Shown here: one piece after another, positions 41,867 through 50,346 of the stretch | How positions within the stretch are numbered: position 1 is the stretch's first letter | Layout: each line of letters opens with the position of its first letter | Assembly: GCF_002019635.1 (NCBI RefSeq) | Contig: NZ_KV917372.1 | Location: 1 to 64,000, forward strand | Length of the DNA: 64,000 nt | Direction: 5' to 3' | Source: Metabacillus halosaccharovorans | GTDB taxonomy: Bacteria; Bacillota; Bacilli; Bacillales; Bacillaceae | Notes under the pieces: model-generated | Told to the model about the DNA's origin: nothing | Database searches by the model: none | What the model saw: the letters and a program-made list of their open reading frames with translations, nothing else | Program-made: the position numbers and the translations under genes

Positions 41867-44158
41867 ATGAAAAAAAAATCAATAATATTACTTGCAACAC
41901 TAACTATGGCATCTTCTACACTACCTGTTCAAGCCGCCAGTCAATATTCTGATATCGAGCGGAGCTTTGCGAAAAATGAAATTCAAACTGAGATTGATAA
42001 TGGCTCAACAAAAGGATATCCTCACGGTTCTCGTACAGAAGCAGGAGTTACATCAAATAATACGTTTAAAAAAGGGAAGCCTTCAAAACCTGCAAAGCCA
42101 CAAGGGACTACTGAAGAAGTAGATTTAGATGCTTCTGAAGTTGATCAACCTTTACCAGCAGTGGATAATGGCGGAAATGCTAATGATCCTATCTTAAAGA
42201 ATATAGCTGCGACTAATCCTTTTATAAATATTTTAGACGGTTTTGATCAAATATGGTCTATGAATCAATCAGATTGGAGAGACGGATCAGCGTTAACTAA
42301 ACTAGGAGCAAATGGTAAGGTTGCAAACTATGGTGACGGACCTACCGTTTATTTTGATGGATATAAAAATGATAAGACCAAAATAGTAGCAGATAAGAAG
42401 ACATATGCTAACGAAGAAATCAGAGATTCAGAGACTTGGGAAGCTAATATAAAATATGTAGAAGACGTTACCCAAAACAGAACTGATGAAGAGGCGTTAG
42501 CGGCCTATTATGATGATCAAAGAGATAAGATTTATAGTATGATGGAGGCTTATGGTCCTTTAGCTAATACATACGTGGATATTGTTAACCCGATTACAAG
42601 TGTTGTAAGATCAACAGAGGACATGAATAAAGTATTGGAAGAAACGACTGTTGAAGACCAAAGTCAAGGAATGGGACAATGGAAGGGATCTGAACTATCA
42701 GATGCGATGGATTTAGTTCATTTAATCCGATTTAGGAATCCTTCTTCGTCAAACCCTTCTAAGTACTTTTTCTCTTCTCCAAGACCGTACAGAATGAATT
42801 CAAATGGAGAAGTGAAGGAAGTTGTTGATAAGAACGGTTTACCTGTTTGGAAAACAATAGGTAGTGGTGAAAGTACAGTAGAAGAATTACCTTCAGGTGG
42901 TACAAAAGAAACGGGAGAAAGACATTTTCAACAATATGAAACAAATGTGGAAGTTATTCCTGCGTTAGAATATGTAAAAAGAGAAGCGGAAGATGGAAGA
43001 GGAAAAGACGGAGCTTTTCCAAGTGGGCATACGAGTGCATCTTATTTGTCAACATTCGGATTTGCATATGCAACACCGGAAAGATATGCTGAATTTTTAA
43101 CAAGAGCAGCTCAAATGGGAGAAAACAGAATAGTAAGTGGAATGCACTCTCCGCTTGATGTAATAGGAGCAAGAATACAATCTACAGCAATGACTGCCTA
43201 TGCTTACAATCTCCCAGAAAACAAAGAGGTATTGGATAAGGCGTATGAAAATGCTGGAGAAGTATTCGGTGAATTAGCTGAATCAAAAGATATGAGCTTG
43301 TACGAATATGCACATACAGTAACTGAGGATTATAAGTTTGAAAGTGCGTACGATGAAGAAAAGTGGGAAGATCATGAAGCAAATAAAGCTTTCTATCGGG
43401 AAAAACTTACTTACGGATTACCTCAAACAGGAACAAAAGGTTTAGACCCTGTAGTACCCAAAGGGGCAGAAGTTTTATTGGAAACTCGTCAGCCTTATTT
43501 GACAGATAAACAACGTAGAGAAGTATTGTATACCACTGAAATTGAATCAGGTTACCCTGTCATAGACGAGTCAAATGGTTGGGGAAGACTTGATTTGGTA
43601 ACAGCATCTGATGGATATGGTGCGTTTTTAAGCAATGTAACTGTGGATATGGATGCTTCAAAAGGAAGATTTAATGCCCATGATTGGTGGAGAAATGATA
43701 TTACTGGCAGTGGTATGCTTACCAAGAAAGGGACGGGAACACTCACATTGACAGGAAATAATAGTTATTCAGGGGGCACATTGCTACAAGGAGGTACGTT
43801 AGAAGCTACTTCTAAGACTGCTTTTGGTGAAGGCGATCTTTATGTAGAAAATGGTACAGTTTTAGTTAATGTAAATGGACCTTTAAATTTAAAGGGCCAT
43901 TTCACAATGGAAGCTGGAAACCTGGATATTGCAATGGATGATGACAAAAGTCAACTAAATGTAGATGGACTGTTATACCTTGATGGTGGGGACTTGAATT
44001 TGGACCTTTCTAATTATGAATTAGAAAAAGGTACAAACATTACTTTAATGACTGCCGACAAGGTGAAAGGTAAATTCGATCATGTAACTGCTGATGGTTA
44101 CAAGGTAACTGTTACTTACAGAAAAAATAGTGTCGTTGCACATATTAAAGCAAAATAA
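41867..44158 (+). CDS. Secreted PAP2 acid phosphatase with autotransporter-type repeat
   Basis: A 763-residue exported protein. MKKKSIILLATLTMASS plus LPVQAA is a Sec signal peptide. Residues 330-450 hold the PAP2/class A acid phosphatase motifs: KREAEDGRGKDGAFPSGHTS, then GENRIVSGMHSPLDVIGARI (the G-x3-SR-like and H-x3-D parts). The C-terminal 150 residues carry an autotransporter-associated beta-strand repeat (GTGTLTLTGNNSYSGGTLLQ, then GGTLEATSKTAFGEGDL), a module common in Gram-negative adhesins, followed by further beta-helix-like strands. There is no LPXTG or S-layer anchor. It should release phosphate outside the cell; the Pho box upstream fits induction on phosphate limitation. A hairpin terminates it. 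Confidence 0.88.
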   Translation: MKKKSIILLATLTMASSTLPVQAASQYSDIERSFAKNEIQTEIDNGSTKGYPHGSRTEAGVTSNNTFKKGKPSKPAKPQGTTEEVDLDASEVDQPLPAVDNGGNANDPILKNIAATNPFINILDGFDQIWSMNQSDWRDGSALTKLGANGKVANYGDGPTVYFDGYKNDKTKIVADKKTYANEEIRDSETWEANIKYVEDVTQNRTDEEALAAYYDDQRDKIYSMMEAYGPLANTYVDIVNPITSVVRSTEDMNKVLEETTVEDQSQGMGQWKGSELSDAMDLVHLIRFRNPSSSNPSKYFFSSPRPYRMNSNGEVKEVVDKNGLPVWKTIGSGESTVEELPSGGTKETGERHFQQYETNVEVIPALEYVKREAEDGRGKDGAFPSGHTSASYLSTFGFAYATPERYAEFLTRAAQMGENRIVSGMHSPLDVIGARIQSTAMTAYAYNLPENKEVLDKAYENAGEVFGELAESKDMSLYEYAHTVTEDYKFESAYDEEKWEDHEANKAFYREKLTYGLPQTGTKGLDPVVPKGAEVLLETRQPYLTDKQRREVLYTTEIESGYPVIDESNGWGRLDLVTASDGYGAFLSNVTVDMDASKGRFNAHDWWRNDITGSGMLTKKGTGTLTLTGNNSYSGGTLLQGGTLEATSKTAFGEGDLYVENGTVLVNVNGPLNLKGHFTMEAGNLDIAMDDDKSQLNVDGLLYLDGGDLNLDLSNYELEKGTNITLMTADKVKGKFDHVTADGYKVTVTYRKNSVVAHIKAK

Positions 44159-44189
44159 TAGCATTACCAGTCAAGAGCAATCTTCAGCA

Positions 44190-44229
44190 AATAAGCGCCT
44201 TTTTGGAACAAGATAGGCGCTTATTATAT
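44190..44229 (+). terminator. Phosphatase gene terminator (dispersed family)
   Basis: AATAAGCGCCT (44190-44200) and AGGCGCTTATT (44215-44225) form a perfect stem around TTTTGGAACAAGAT. It belongs to the recurring AAGCGC hairpin family. Confidence 0.75.
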
Positions 44230-44406
44230 TTAGGCCAGATATATGAAAGAATATTAAATAAGTAGAAAAAAAGAAGGGGTGTGTAATGCCCTTTAATTCA
44301 TTCTGTCTAAAAATTGGAGGCAGTTCAAAATAGAAAAGCGTTTTTCTTCATGGAAGGGCAGATTGTTGAGGAGTTGTTTTCTTTAAAAGGATATTACATA
44401 AAATAT

Positions 44407-44673
44407 AAAAAAGCCACCGTTTTGAAACACAGTAATTCAATCAGGATTAAACAATTTCTTTATAGCTTTTGTGATAATCCTTGATGCCTTAATTACCGAG
44501 TTTCCAGTATTTTCGTCAAGTTCGTCAAAGTATCGTATATGTTTTTTAGGCAAAATCAGGACGTGTCCTTCGTTATAAGGATTGTGGTCTAAGATGCAAC
44601 AAACATAATCGTCTTCTCATACAACATTAACAGCCTCTTCTTTATATGCTAAATGACACCCTAAACAGTTCAT
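44407..44673 (-). pseudogene. HIT-family protein, decayed
   Basis: From ATG 44673 the frame reads NCLGCHLAYKEEAVNVV, stop, EDDYVCCILDHNPYNEGHVL and ILPKKHIRYFDELDENTGNS, ending KKLFNPD. Another in-frame TGA (44437-44439) follows, then ITVFQNGG. This is a clear HIT hydrolase N-terminal two-thirds, with the Cys pair CLGC; the first stop replaces an aromatic residue and the second a Gly of NPDG. The HxHxH triad that should follow QNGG is lost. Two nonsense mutations plus truncation make it inactive. Confidence 0.78.
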
Positions 44674-44884
44674 TTATATTCCCTCCCTTTTGCTCACATT
44701 ATATACAAATATATATTCACTTTTTAAATTGTGGAAAACTCTCGTAAGTAGATTATATCTTTGATGTCAAAAACCTTTTTAGTTATTCCAAGTCGTTCCA
44801 GCAGGGGTTAGTCTTTTGCCATCATACATTTGGTTAAAGCATATTGAGCGTATTTTGGGTTAAAGTTATTCCGTAATAGAACAT

Positions 44885-44922
44885 GAGTTGTTGATCAATG
44901 TATGATCGACAGCTCTTTTTTA
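44885..44922 (+). terminator. Hairpin with T run
   Basis: GAGTTGTTGATC (44885-44896) pairs with GATCGACAGCTC (44904-44915), including two G-U pairs, then seven T. No intact gene precedes it; 44674-44884 shows nothing recognisable. Confidence 0.6.
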
Positions 44923-45001
44923 TTTGTATAGATGTAGGAGGAATAGATATCTTTTTATCGAATGTTTGGAAGGGAAATCAAATATGGGGGATTAGATTAT
45001 C

Positions 45002-45472
45002 ATGGCTTATAATCCAAAAAAAATTAGTATAGATGAAGCTCGTGCGGCTGGTGTAGATTTGAATTTTGAACTAATGAATAATGGAGAAAAACGTTATAGG
45101 TTAATTAGTTCCGATGGAAGTTCATATTGTCGTACGGTTGGTTCAAAACAAGGTGCATGGCAAAATAGTCATTATCACAAATCCTGTTCCGAGTTTTATG
45201 TAGTTCAATCAGGGTGGATTGTTTATGCACAAATTAGTGTAAATGGAGAATTGGATTTATGCTTACTTAGTGAGAAAGAAAGTGTAACAGTAAATCCATT
45301 TGTTCATCACAATATTTTTATGTCTTCTCATTCAGTTGTTCATACAATTAAATATGGAGTAGGAGGGTCTGAGCCTGATTGGTATCCTTCTTTAGAATTT
45401 GATAAATACACCAAAAAACTTTCCGAAAATGATTTGCTTGAGTTGATGAGAGCTAAAGAAAAAGGAGAATAA
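45002..45472 (+). CDS. Cupin-domain protein
   Basis: A 156-residue protein with a double-stranded beta-helix: NSHYHKSCSEFYVVQSGWIVY supplies the first cupin motif (H-x-H-like, with H and E ligands) and VNPFVHHNIFMSSHSVVHTI the second. It probably binds a metal and acts on, or senses, a small sugar or carboxylate; the family cannot be narrowed. It lies three codons before the NUDIX remnant at 45474 with an intact ribosome site between, so the two once formed an operon. ATG 45002 follows GGGGG at 11 bases. Confidence 0.7.
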   Translation: MAYNPKKISIDEARAAGVDLNFELMNNGEKRYRLISSDGSSYCRTVGSKQGAWQNSHYHKSCSEFYVVQSGWIVYAQISVNGELDLCLLSEKESVTVNPFVHHNIFMSSHSVVHTIKYGVGGSEPDWYPSLEFDKYTKKLSENDLLELMRAKEKGE

Positions 45473-45473
45473 G

Positions 45474-45700
45474 ATGGATTACATAAAACAATTAAGATCT
45501 ATGGTTGGTCACGAAAAAGTGATTATGGTCGTTTCAGGGGCATATGTAGACAATATATGGGTAACTTAATTGAGACCAACGAGGAATCGATACAAAATAA
45601 GTTTTTTTTACTTGAAGAGCTACCGGAAAATCTGTTTACGGAACACCAGATGTTGATCAATGATTTATTAGCAAAAAAACAAATTCCTATTATTGGTTAA
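45474..45700 (+). pseudogene. NUDIX hydrolase with internal deletion
   Basis: ATG 45474 follows AAAGGAG. The first 31 codons (MDYIKQLRSMVGHEKVIMVV) match the start of NUDIX hydrolases of Bacillus, ending at TAA 45567. In another frame the C-terminal part follows (FFLLEELPENLFTEHQMLIN, DLLAKKQIPIIG, TAA 45698). The central portion with the NUDIX box GX5EX7REUXEEXGU is absent. An internal deletion of roughly 80-90 codons left both ends joined out of frame. Confidence 0.75.
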
Positions 45701-45829
45701 TACATCTATTTTTTAAAAGTAACAGTCCAGAATTGTTGTTCAATAAAACTCTAAATACGCTGTAACTTTAATACCTATTTCTACAACTAACCTAGTGAAG
45801 AGAAATATTTATTAAAGGAGAGATATATA

Positions 45830-46156
45830 ATGAAAAAAAGAAATAGTTTGTTAATAATAATTTTATTAAGTAGTTTACTATATGCATGTAATTCAGAGTA
45901 TACCAAGAATGAAAAGGATAAAGTAAACGCAACTTTTATCGGAACAATTGAAGAAATTACGGATAATAAAATCGGACTTGTAGAAGTTGAAGAAGGAGAA
46001 ATTCTTAGTTCTGGTAGTAGAGTATCAGTCAAACTTTCGGTTAACCCTACAGAAACATTTCAAATAGGAGACAAAATAAAAGTAGGATTTGATGGTACGA
46101 TAATGGAAAGTTTCCCATTACAGATTAATACCCTAACTGTTGAACATGTTGAATAA
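45830..46156 (+). CDS. Small lipoprotein (DUF3221-like)
   Basis: A 108-residue lipoprotein: MKKRNSLLIIILLSSLLYAC is a leader ending in a lipobox-like LYAC. The mature domain (ATFIGTIEEITDNKIGLVEV, then SVNPTETFQIGDKIKVGFDG) is an OB-like beta barrel resembling DUF3221 proteins. The function is unknown. AAAGGAG is nine bases from ATG. It is a single gene. Confidence 0.65.
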   Translation: MKKRNSLLIIILLSSLLYACNSEYTKNEKDKVNATFIGTIEEITDNKIGLVEVEEGEILSSGSRVSVKLSVNPTETFQIGDKIKVGFDGTIMESFPLQINTLTVEHVE

Positions 46157-46247
46157 TTTTAAGAGCGATTAGAAATGATTTTTGACTCATACCAACCATG
46201 TCCATTTAGCATTGTAGTAAGAAACAGTAAGAAGAGGTGGAACATAA

Positions 46248-46499
46248 TTGAAATTTGATAATAGTGGATTGAACCTCGAATAATTTACTCAGTTTATAAA
46301 AGAAAATTACCAAATTGGGAGTATAAACTCTATCCGCTTTATTCCAAAAGGAGAAGATGGATACGGCTATTCAATTAAAACGGATAGTGACAATCATTAT
46401 TTTGTAAAGGCTCAAAAATCTAATGAGAACTCAAATTTCTTCATTTCGTTAAAAGCAGTTTCAGATTTAAGTTTCAAAGTACGATTATTTTTTCAATAA
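46248..46499 (+). pseudogene. Aminoglycoside phosphotransferase-like, truncated
   Basis: TTG 46248, with AGAGGTGG upstream, begins MKFDNSGLNLE, an in-frame TAA, then FTQFIKENYQIGSINSIRFI and GYGYSIKTDSDNHYFVKAQK, the N-terminal ATP-binding strands and lysine of the phosphotransferase (APH/choline kinase) family. It ends within 85 codons, inside the 3' end of the convergent VanZ-like gene. The catalytic HGD loop and DFD are absent, so it is inactive. A deletion fused its stump to the VanZ-like locus. Confidence 0.7.
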
Positions 46500-47040
46500 A
46501 TGGTGTAAGCGTATTGTTAAATACCCAAGCAACAAGGAACATCAACAAAAATAACCCCGTTATGGACATTCCTATCGAAATAAAAAACGTTGTTAAAGTA
46601 TTCATTTGTTTACTAACTCTATAGGAAATGAAACCAATTGTTGCACCCATTGAATTGACAAGAATGTCCGTTGTATCAAAGCTCCCTAAATAAGTTACCA
46701 TTTGAACAATTTCCAAGCAAAGAATGAAACACACAAACAAAACAATAAATTTAAAATATGTTTTTATTCGCTTTTCAAACACCATCGGTACAAGTATTCC
46801 GAATGGAACAAATGCTAAAAGGTTGCCAATAGCAAAAATCCATAGTTGCAAAATATCTAATGTAAATTGATTAGGTAGCCACAATGGAATGGAAGTAGGT
46901 ATTAACGAATACCGGTATTCGTGGATCTCTATCTTTTGCGGCCTGCCAAATCCGAAAAACATAAAGTAGATTAACATTGCTAGATAAATAACTAAGAATA
47001 TATATATTAACATCTTTTTCTTCTTTTCAAGACGGTTCAA
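46474..47040 (-). CDS. VanZ-like membrane protein
   Basis: A 188-residue protein with five predicted transmembrane helices and the VanZ-family pattern: YLAMLIYFMFFGFGRP near the N-terminus, GNLLAFVPFGILVPMVF, LCLEIVQMVTYLGSFDTTDI (the conserved E-x-x-Q and R/D region) and DILVNSMGATIGF. VanZ of Enterococcus raises teicoplanin resistance; most Bacillus homologues have no proven role. The start is TTG 47040 after AGGAAG. The 3' end overlaps the phosphotransferase remnant. Confidence 0.85.
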   Translation of the reverse strand: MNRLEKKKKMLIYIFLVIYLAMLIYFMFFGFGRPQKIEIHEYRYSLIPTSIPLWLPNQFTLDILQLWIFAIGNLLAFVPFGILVPMVFEKRIKTYFKFIVLFVCFILCLEIVQMVTYLGSFDTTDILVNSMGATIGFISYRVSKQMNTLTTFFISIGMSITGLFLLMFLVAWVFNNTLTPFIEKIIVL

Positions 47041-47240
47041 CTAAAATCACTTCCTTAGTCTAAAAAATTCTAAATCTGTATCAAGCTAATTATAGATAAT
47101 ATAAGAATATATAAAGTAAGTGAATAAATCTACTAAAAACATGAGAACAGTTTATAAACGGAGAAAATTTATTATTTACGAATGTGGAATAATGTTTGAT
47201 GAAATTTAAGCTGTATATCAAATAGAGGAGAATGTAGTAG

Positions 47241-48029
47241 ATGAATAATCTGACTAATAAAGAAATACCAAATGAAGCGATTCAAGCATTAAAAATCGTA
47301 GAGGAATTGCTTGGAAGTTCGATAATCGGGGTATATCTATATGGTTCATCAGTAAAAGGTGGTTTACGCATAAACAGTGATGTAGATGTCTTAGTGGTCG
47401 TGAGTCATAACTTATCTGAAGACAGTCGAAAAGAACTATCTGATAGATTGATGCTTATATCTGGAAAGATAGGGAATACAGATTCTGTGCGATCACTTGA
47501 GGTTACAGTTATAAACCATAGCGATGTCGTACCCTGGAAATATCCTCCCAAAAAAGAATTCATCTATGGTGAATGGCTTAGGAGTGATTTTGAAAAAGGG
47601 AAAATCCAAGAACCTACATATGACCCAGATCTAGCTATTATCTTAGCAAAAGCACAAAAGTATAGTGTTTCACTATTTGGTTCTGAAGTTTCTGATTTAC
47701 TTGACCCCATTCCAATAACAGATGTAAGAAGGGCAATTAGGGAGTCTATGACAGAATTAATTGAAGGGCTTAATGGAGACGAACGTAATGTGATTTTAAC
47801 TCTGGCTCGAATGTGGCAGACAGTAGCAGTAGATGAAATCTCTCCAAAAGATGTGGCAGCAGAATGGGCTATACCTCGGTTACCTAATGAACATGCGGAT
47901 TTACTCGATTTAGCTAGAAAAGCGTATCGAGGAGAGTATGTTGATAAGTGGGAAGGACTGGATTCCGAGGTGGTTTCACTTGTTAATTATATGAAAAACT
48001 CAATAGAGTCGTATTTTCGTAACAACTGA
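47241..48029 (+). CDS. ANT(9)-like spectinomycin adenylyltransferase
   Basis: A 262-residue nucleotidyltransferase of the AadA/ANT(9) type. GVYLYGSSVKGGLRINSDVD carries the GSS-x-D-x-D active site (the two Asp of SDVDVLVV), and the C-terminal DUF4111-like domain includes NVILTLARMWQTVAVDEISPKDVAAEWA (residues 178-205). Transfer of AMP to position 9 of spectinomycin is the expected activity; streptomycin use is less likely from the ANT(9)-like length. Chromosomal homologues occur in Bacillus. AGAGGAG lies nine bases before ATG. There is no mobile element beside it. Confidence 0.85.
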   Translation: MNNLTNKEIPNEAIQALKIVEELLGSSIIGVYLYGSSVKGGLRINSDVDVLVVVSHNLSEDSRKELSDRLMLISGKIGNTDSVRSLEVTVINHSDVVPWKYPPKKEFIYGEWLRSDFEKGKIQEPTYDPDLAIILAKAQKYSVSLFGSEVSDLLDPIPITDVRRAIRESMTELIEGLNGDERNVILTLARMWQTVAVDEISPKDVAAEWAIPRLPNEHADLLDLARKAYRGEYVDKWEGLDSEVVSLVNYMKNSIESYFRNN

Positions 48030-48061
48030 GCAAGTCTTGGGAGAATACGATCTTCATCAAA

Positions 48062-48095
48062 CGGCGCATTTCTCTAAGAAATGCGTCTATTTTCA
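48062..48095 (+). terminator. Terminator of the adenylyltransferase gene
   Basis: GGCGCATTTC and GAAATGCGTC form a stem around TCTAA, followed by TATTTTCATTT. Confidence 0.65.
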
Positions 48096-48276
48096 TTTAA
48101 GTCCATTTTTGTTTAATAACTCATTTCAAATAGTTACATTTGTTTTCAGCTTTTCAACTAGAATATACTGTCCTACCATTCTTTTTTAAATCATTGAATT
48201 CTCCTGATACTGCTTTACAATATTTGAAGTGAATATAATACTAGGTTTGAACAGTATTTCGACAATAAATTCCATA

Positions 48277-48295
48277 TTGTAACTTTTTTGTAACT
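48277..48295 (+). promoter_or_regulatory. Tandem TTGTAACT direct repeat
   Basis: TTGTAACT at 48277-48284 and 48288-48295, spaced by 11 bases (one helical turn), the typical layout of OmpR/PhoB-family response-regulator sites. It lies about 80 bases before the lipoprotein-TCS-asnB operon and may be the binding site of its own regulator. In the remainder of 48096-48374 I see no gene. Confidence 0.5.
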
Positions 48296-48374
48296 CTTTT
48301 ATAGAGTAAGACATATATAATAAATTTATTCGAAGGAAACAGTAATTTTTGGAAAAATGAATGGAGTGTCCATC

Positions 48375-49634
48375 ATGAGAAAGAAAAGCAAATTAACATT
48401 AATAATGGGTCTAGTTATGAGCAGCATGATGTTATCGGGATGTCAACTTGTTGAATCTCCTAATGCATTAATTGAAGCTCCACAACAGGAGAAAGAACAG
48501 AATATAGAATTGAGTAAAAAAGCGGCAGAGCTGCTCCCTTCTAATAGTGAATTACTAACTCCGGTAAATTCTAATAAAAAACAGTCAATTTTTATTGCTG
48601 ATATTAATGACGATGGGAACCAGGAAGCATTTCTTTTGTATAGAGGTTTAGGGGAAAATCGTAAAGTTCATCTTCTTTCATTACAAGAAACTGAAGATGA
48701 CTGGAGAGAAGTATCAGACTTTGAATTGGATTACCTGCAGTTTGATTATTTTGATCTCCATGATTTAGACAATGATGGACGAATAGAAATAGTCATTGGT
48801 CTTGGAGGGTCAGACTTTGAATCAGAGAAAGAGCTTATGATATACCAATGGAAGGAAGAGGGACTGACAAAAGTAGTAAATAAAGGCTATGAAGTCCTTG
48901 ATATCGCGGACTATGATCGTGATGGAAAAGCAGATGTTCTAATTGTCCACGGGAAGAGAAGGGAATTTATGGAGGCGGAGCTTCTTACATTTAGGTCTGG
49001 TCAACTAGAGACAACTTCAAGTGTAAATATGGATGCTTTTGCATTTCATGAAAATGCTGTCAGTGGAAAATTATCTGATGGTAATCAGGCATTGTTTATT
49101 GATGGAGCAGTTGGTGCTCATTCTATGGTGACTGAAATCATTGCCTTTGAGGACGGGAAGCTTATTAAGGTTGATGAAAGAGCAGGTGGGATGCTCATTA
49201 AAGAATACCCACTTTATAGTAAAGATATTAATGACGATGGGGTCATTGAAGTAGGTGGGATGTATATCCCTAAAGGGTGGGAAGAAGAGGCATTTGCTGA
49301 TATTCCGTTTATTGAATACTATTCAACATATTCAATAAATGGGGATGAAAAAAAGATTGAGGAAAGATATACGAACAGAGCACATAAGTTTTACATCACA
49401 ATCCCAGTTGATTGGCATGGTAAGGTTACGATTAAAAAGGTTGATAATAGTATCCAATTAATCTCTGTTTCAGATGATGAACTGCTTTTTGAGGTTAAAT
49501 GGGGTAACCGCGAATCCGTTGAACCGAAAGGCCATGTCTTTAAGAAAACAAAAGATACAATTTTTTATACAGAAATGAAAGAAAAAGATGCTTTTCCATT
49601 TAATGAGTTTCATTTATTAGAAGATGAGTTTTAA
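48375..49634 (+). CDS. FG-GAP/VCBS-repeat lipoprotein
   Basis: A 419-residue lipoprotein. The leader MRKKSKLTLIMGLVMSSMML ends in SGC. The mature part has four calcium-type repeats: DINDDGNQEAFLLYRG, DLDNDGRIEIVIGLG, DYDRDGKADVLIVHG and DINDDGVIEVGGM, forming a beta-propeller-like domain, then a C-terminal beta domain with VDNSIQLISVSDDELLFEV. It probably acts as an extracellular sensor or accessory for the histidine kinase encoded next. ATG 48375 is eight bases after GGAG. Its 3' end overlaps the preferred ribosome-site region of the regulator gene. Confidence 0.85.
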   Translation: MRKKSKLTLIMGLVMSSMMLSGCQLVESPNALIEAPQQEKEQNIELSKKAAELLPSNSELLTPVNSNKKQSIFIADINDDGNQEAFLLYRGLGENRKVHLLSLQETEDDWREVSDFELDYLQFDYFDLHDLDNDGRIEIVIGLGGSDFESEKELMIYQWKEEGLTKVVNKGYEVLDIADYDRDGKADVLIVHGKRREFMEAELLTFRSGQLETTSSVNMDAFAFHENAVSGKLSDGNQALFIDGAVGAHSMVTEIIAFEDGKLIKVDERAGGMLIKEYPLYSKDINDDGVIEVGGMYIPKGWEEEAFADIPFIEYYSTYSINGDEKKIEERYTNRAHKFYITIPVDWHGKVTIKKVDNSIQLISVSDDELLFEVKWGNRESVEPKGHVFKKTKDTIFYTEMKEKDAFPFNEFHLLEDEF

Positions 49635-49647
49635 GAGAGGGAAGTTT

Positions 49648-50346
49648 ATGCATAAAATTCTTGTTGTTGAAGATGAGTTATCCATACGTAGCTTTGTCAG
49701 CTTAAATCTAAAAAAGAGGGGGTACCTTGTAACGGAAGCAGAAACTGGAGAGGAAGCATTACGACTCTATCATCGAGAGAACTTTGATATTATTTTGCTT
49801 GATTTAATGCTCCCGGGTGTTGATGGATTTGAAGTATGTCAAGAAATTCGAAAGATCAATCAAACAGTGGGCATTATTATGTTAACGGCTCGTACACAAG
49901 AGAAGGATAAGGTCGAAGGTTTAATCATTGGTGCAGATGATTACTTATATAAACCATTTAGCTTAGTCGAACTTGAGGCTAGAATCTTTTCTCTGCTACG
50001 GAGACTAACTGTCGACCGTTCACTTTCAAAGGAAAATGATGAAAGGATTACTTCTGGTCCTTTTCAATTGGACATGAAAACGAAGCGATTAATCAGTTCT
50101 GGACGAGAAATAAAATTGACTCCAACTGAATTCTCTATTCTTCATTACTTTATGGGCCATCCAAATCGTGTCTACACAAGAGACGAATTATTGGATGAGA
50201 TATGGGGAAAGAACTATGTTGGTGATTTAAAGGTCGTGGATGTAAACATTAGACGAATCCGACAAAAAATCGAGACAGACCCGTCCTCGCCAGTCTATTT
50301 ATGTACGGAGTGGGGGTTAGGGTATATATGGATGGGTAATGTATGA
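49648..50346 (+). CDS. OmpR-family response regulator
   Basis: A 232-residue regulator. The receiver domain has DE acidic pocket residues (VVEDE), phosphorylatable Asp in IILLDLMLPGVDGFE (about residue 52), the T in MLTAR and the K in YKPFSL. The DNA-binding winged helix at residues 130-228 ends with TEWGLGYIWMGNV. ATG 49648 follows GAGAGGGAAG; the longer reading frame beginning at 49624 lies within the upstream gene. The ATGA overlap with the kinase gene shows coupling. It probably autoregulates through the repeat at 48277. Confidence 0.93.
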   Translation: MHKILVVEDELSIRSFVSLNLKKRGYLVTEAETGEEALRLYHRENFDIILLDLMLPGVDGFEVCQEIRKINQTVGIIMLTARTQEKDKVEGLIIGADDYLYKPFSLVELEARIFSLLRRLTVDRSLSKENDERITSGPFQLDMKTKRLISSGREIKLTPTEFSILHYFMGHPNRVYTRDELLDEIWGKNYVGDLKVVDVNIRRIRQKIETDPSSPVYLCTEWGLGYIWMGNV

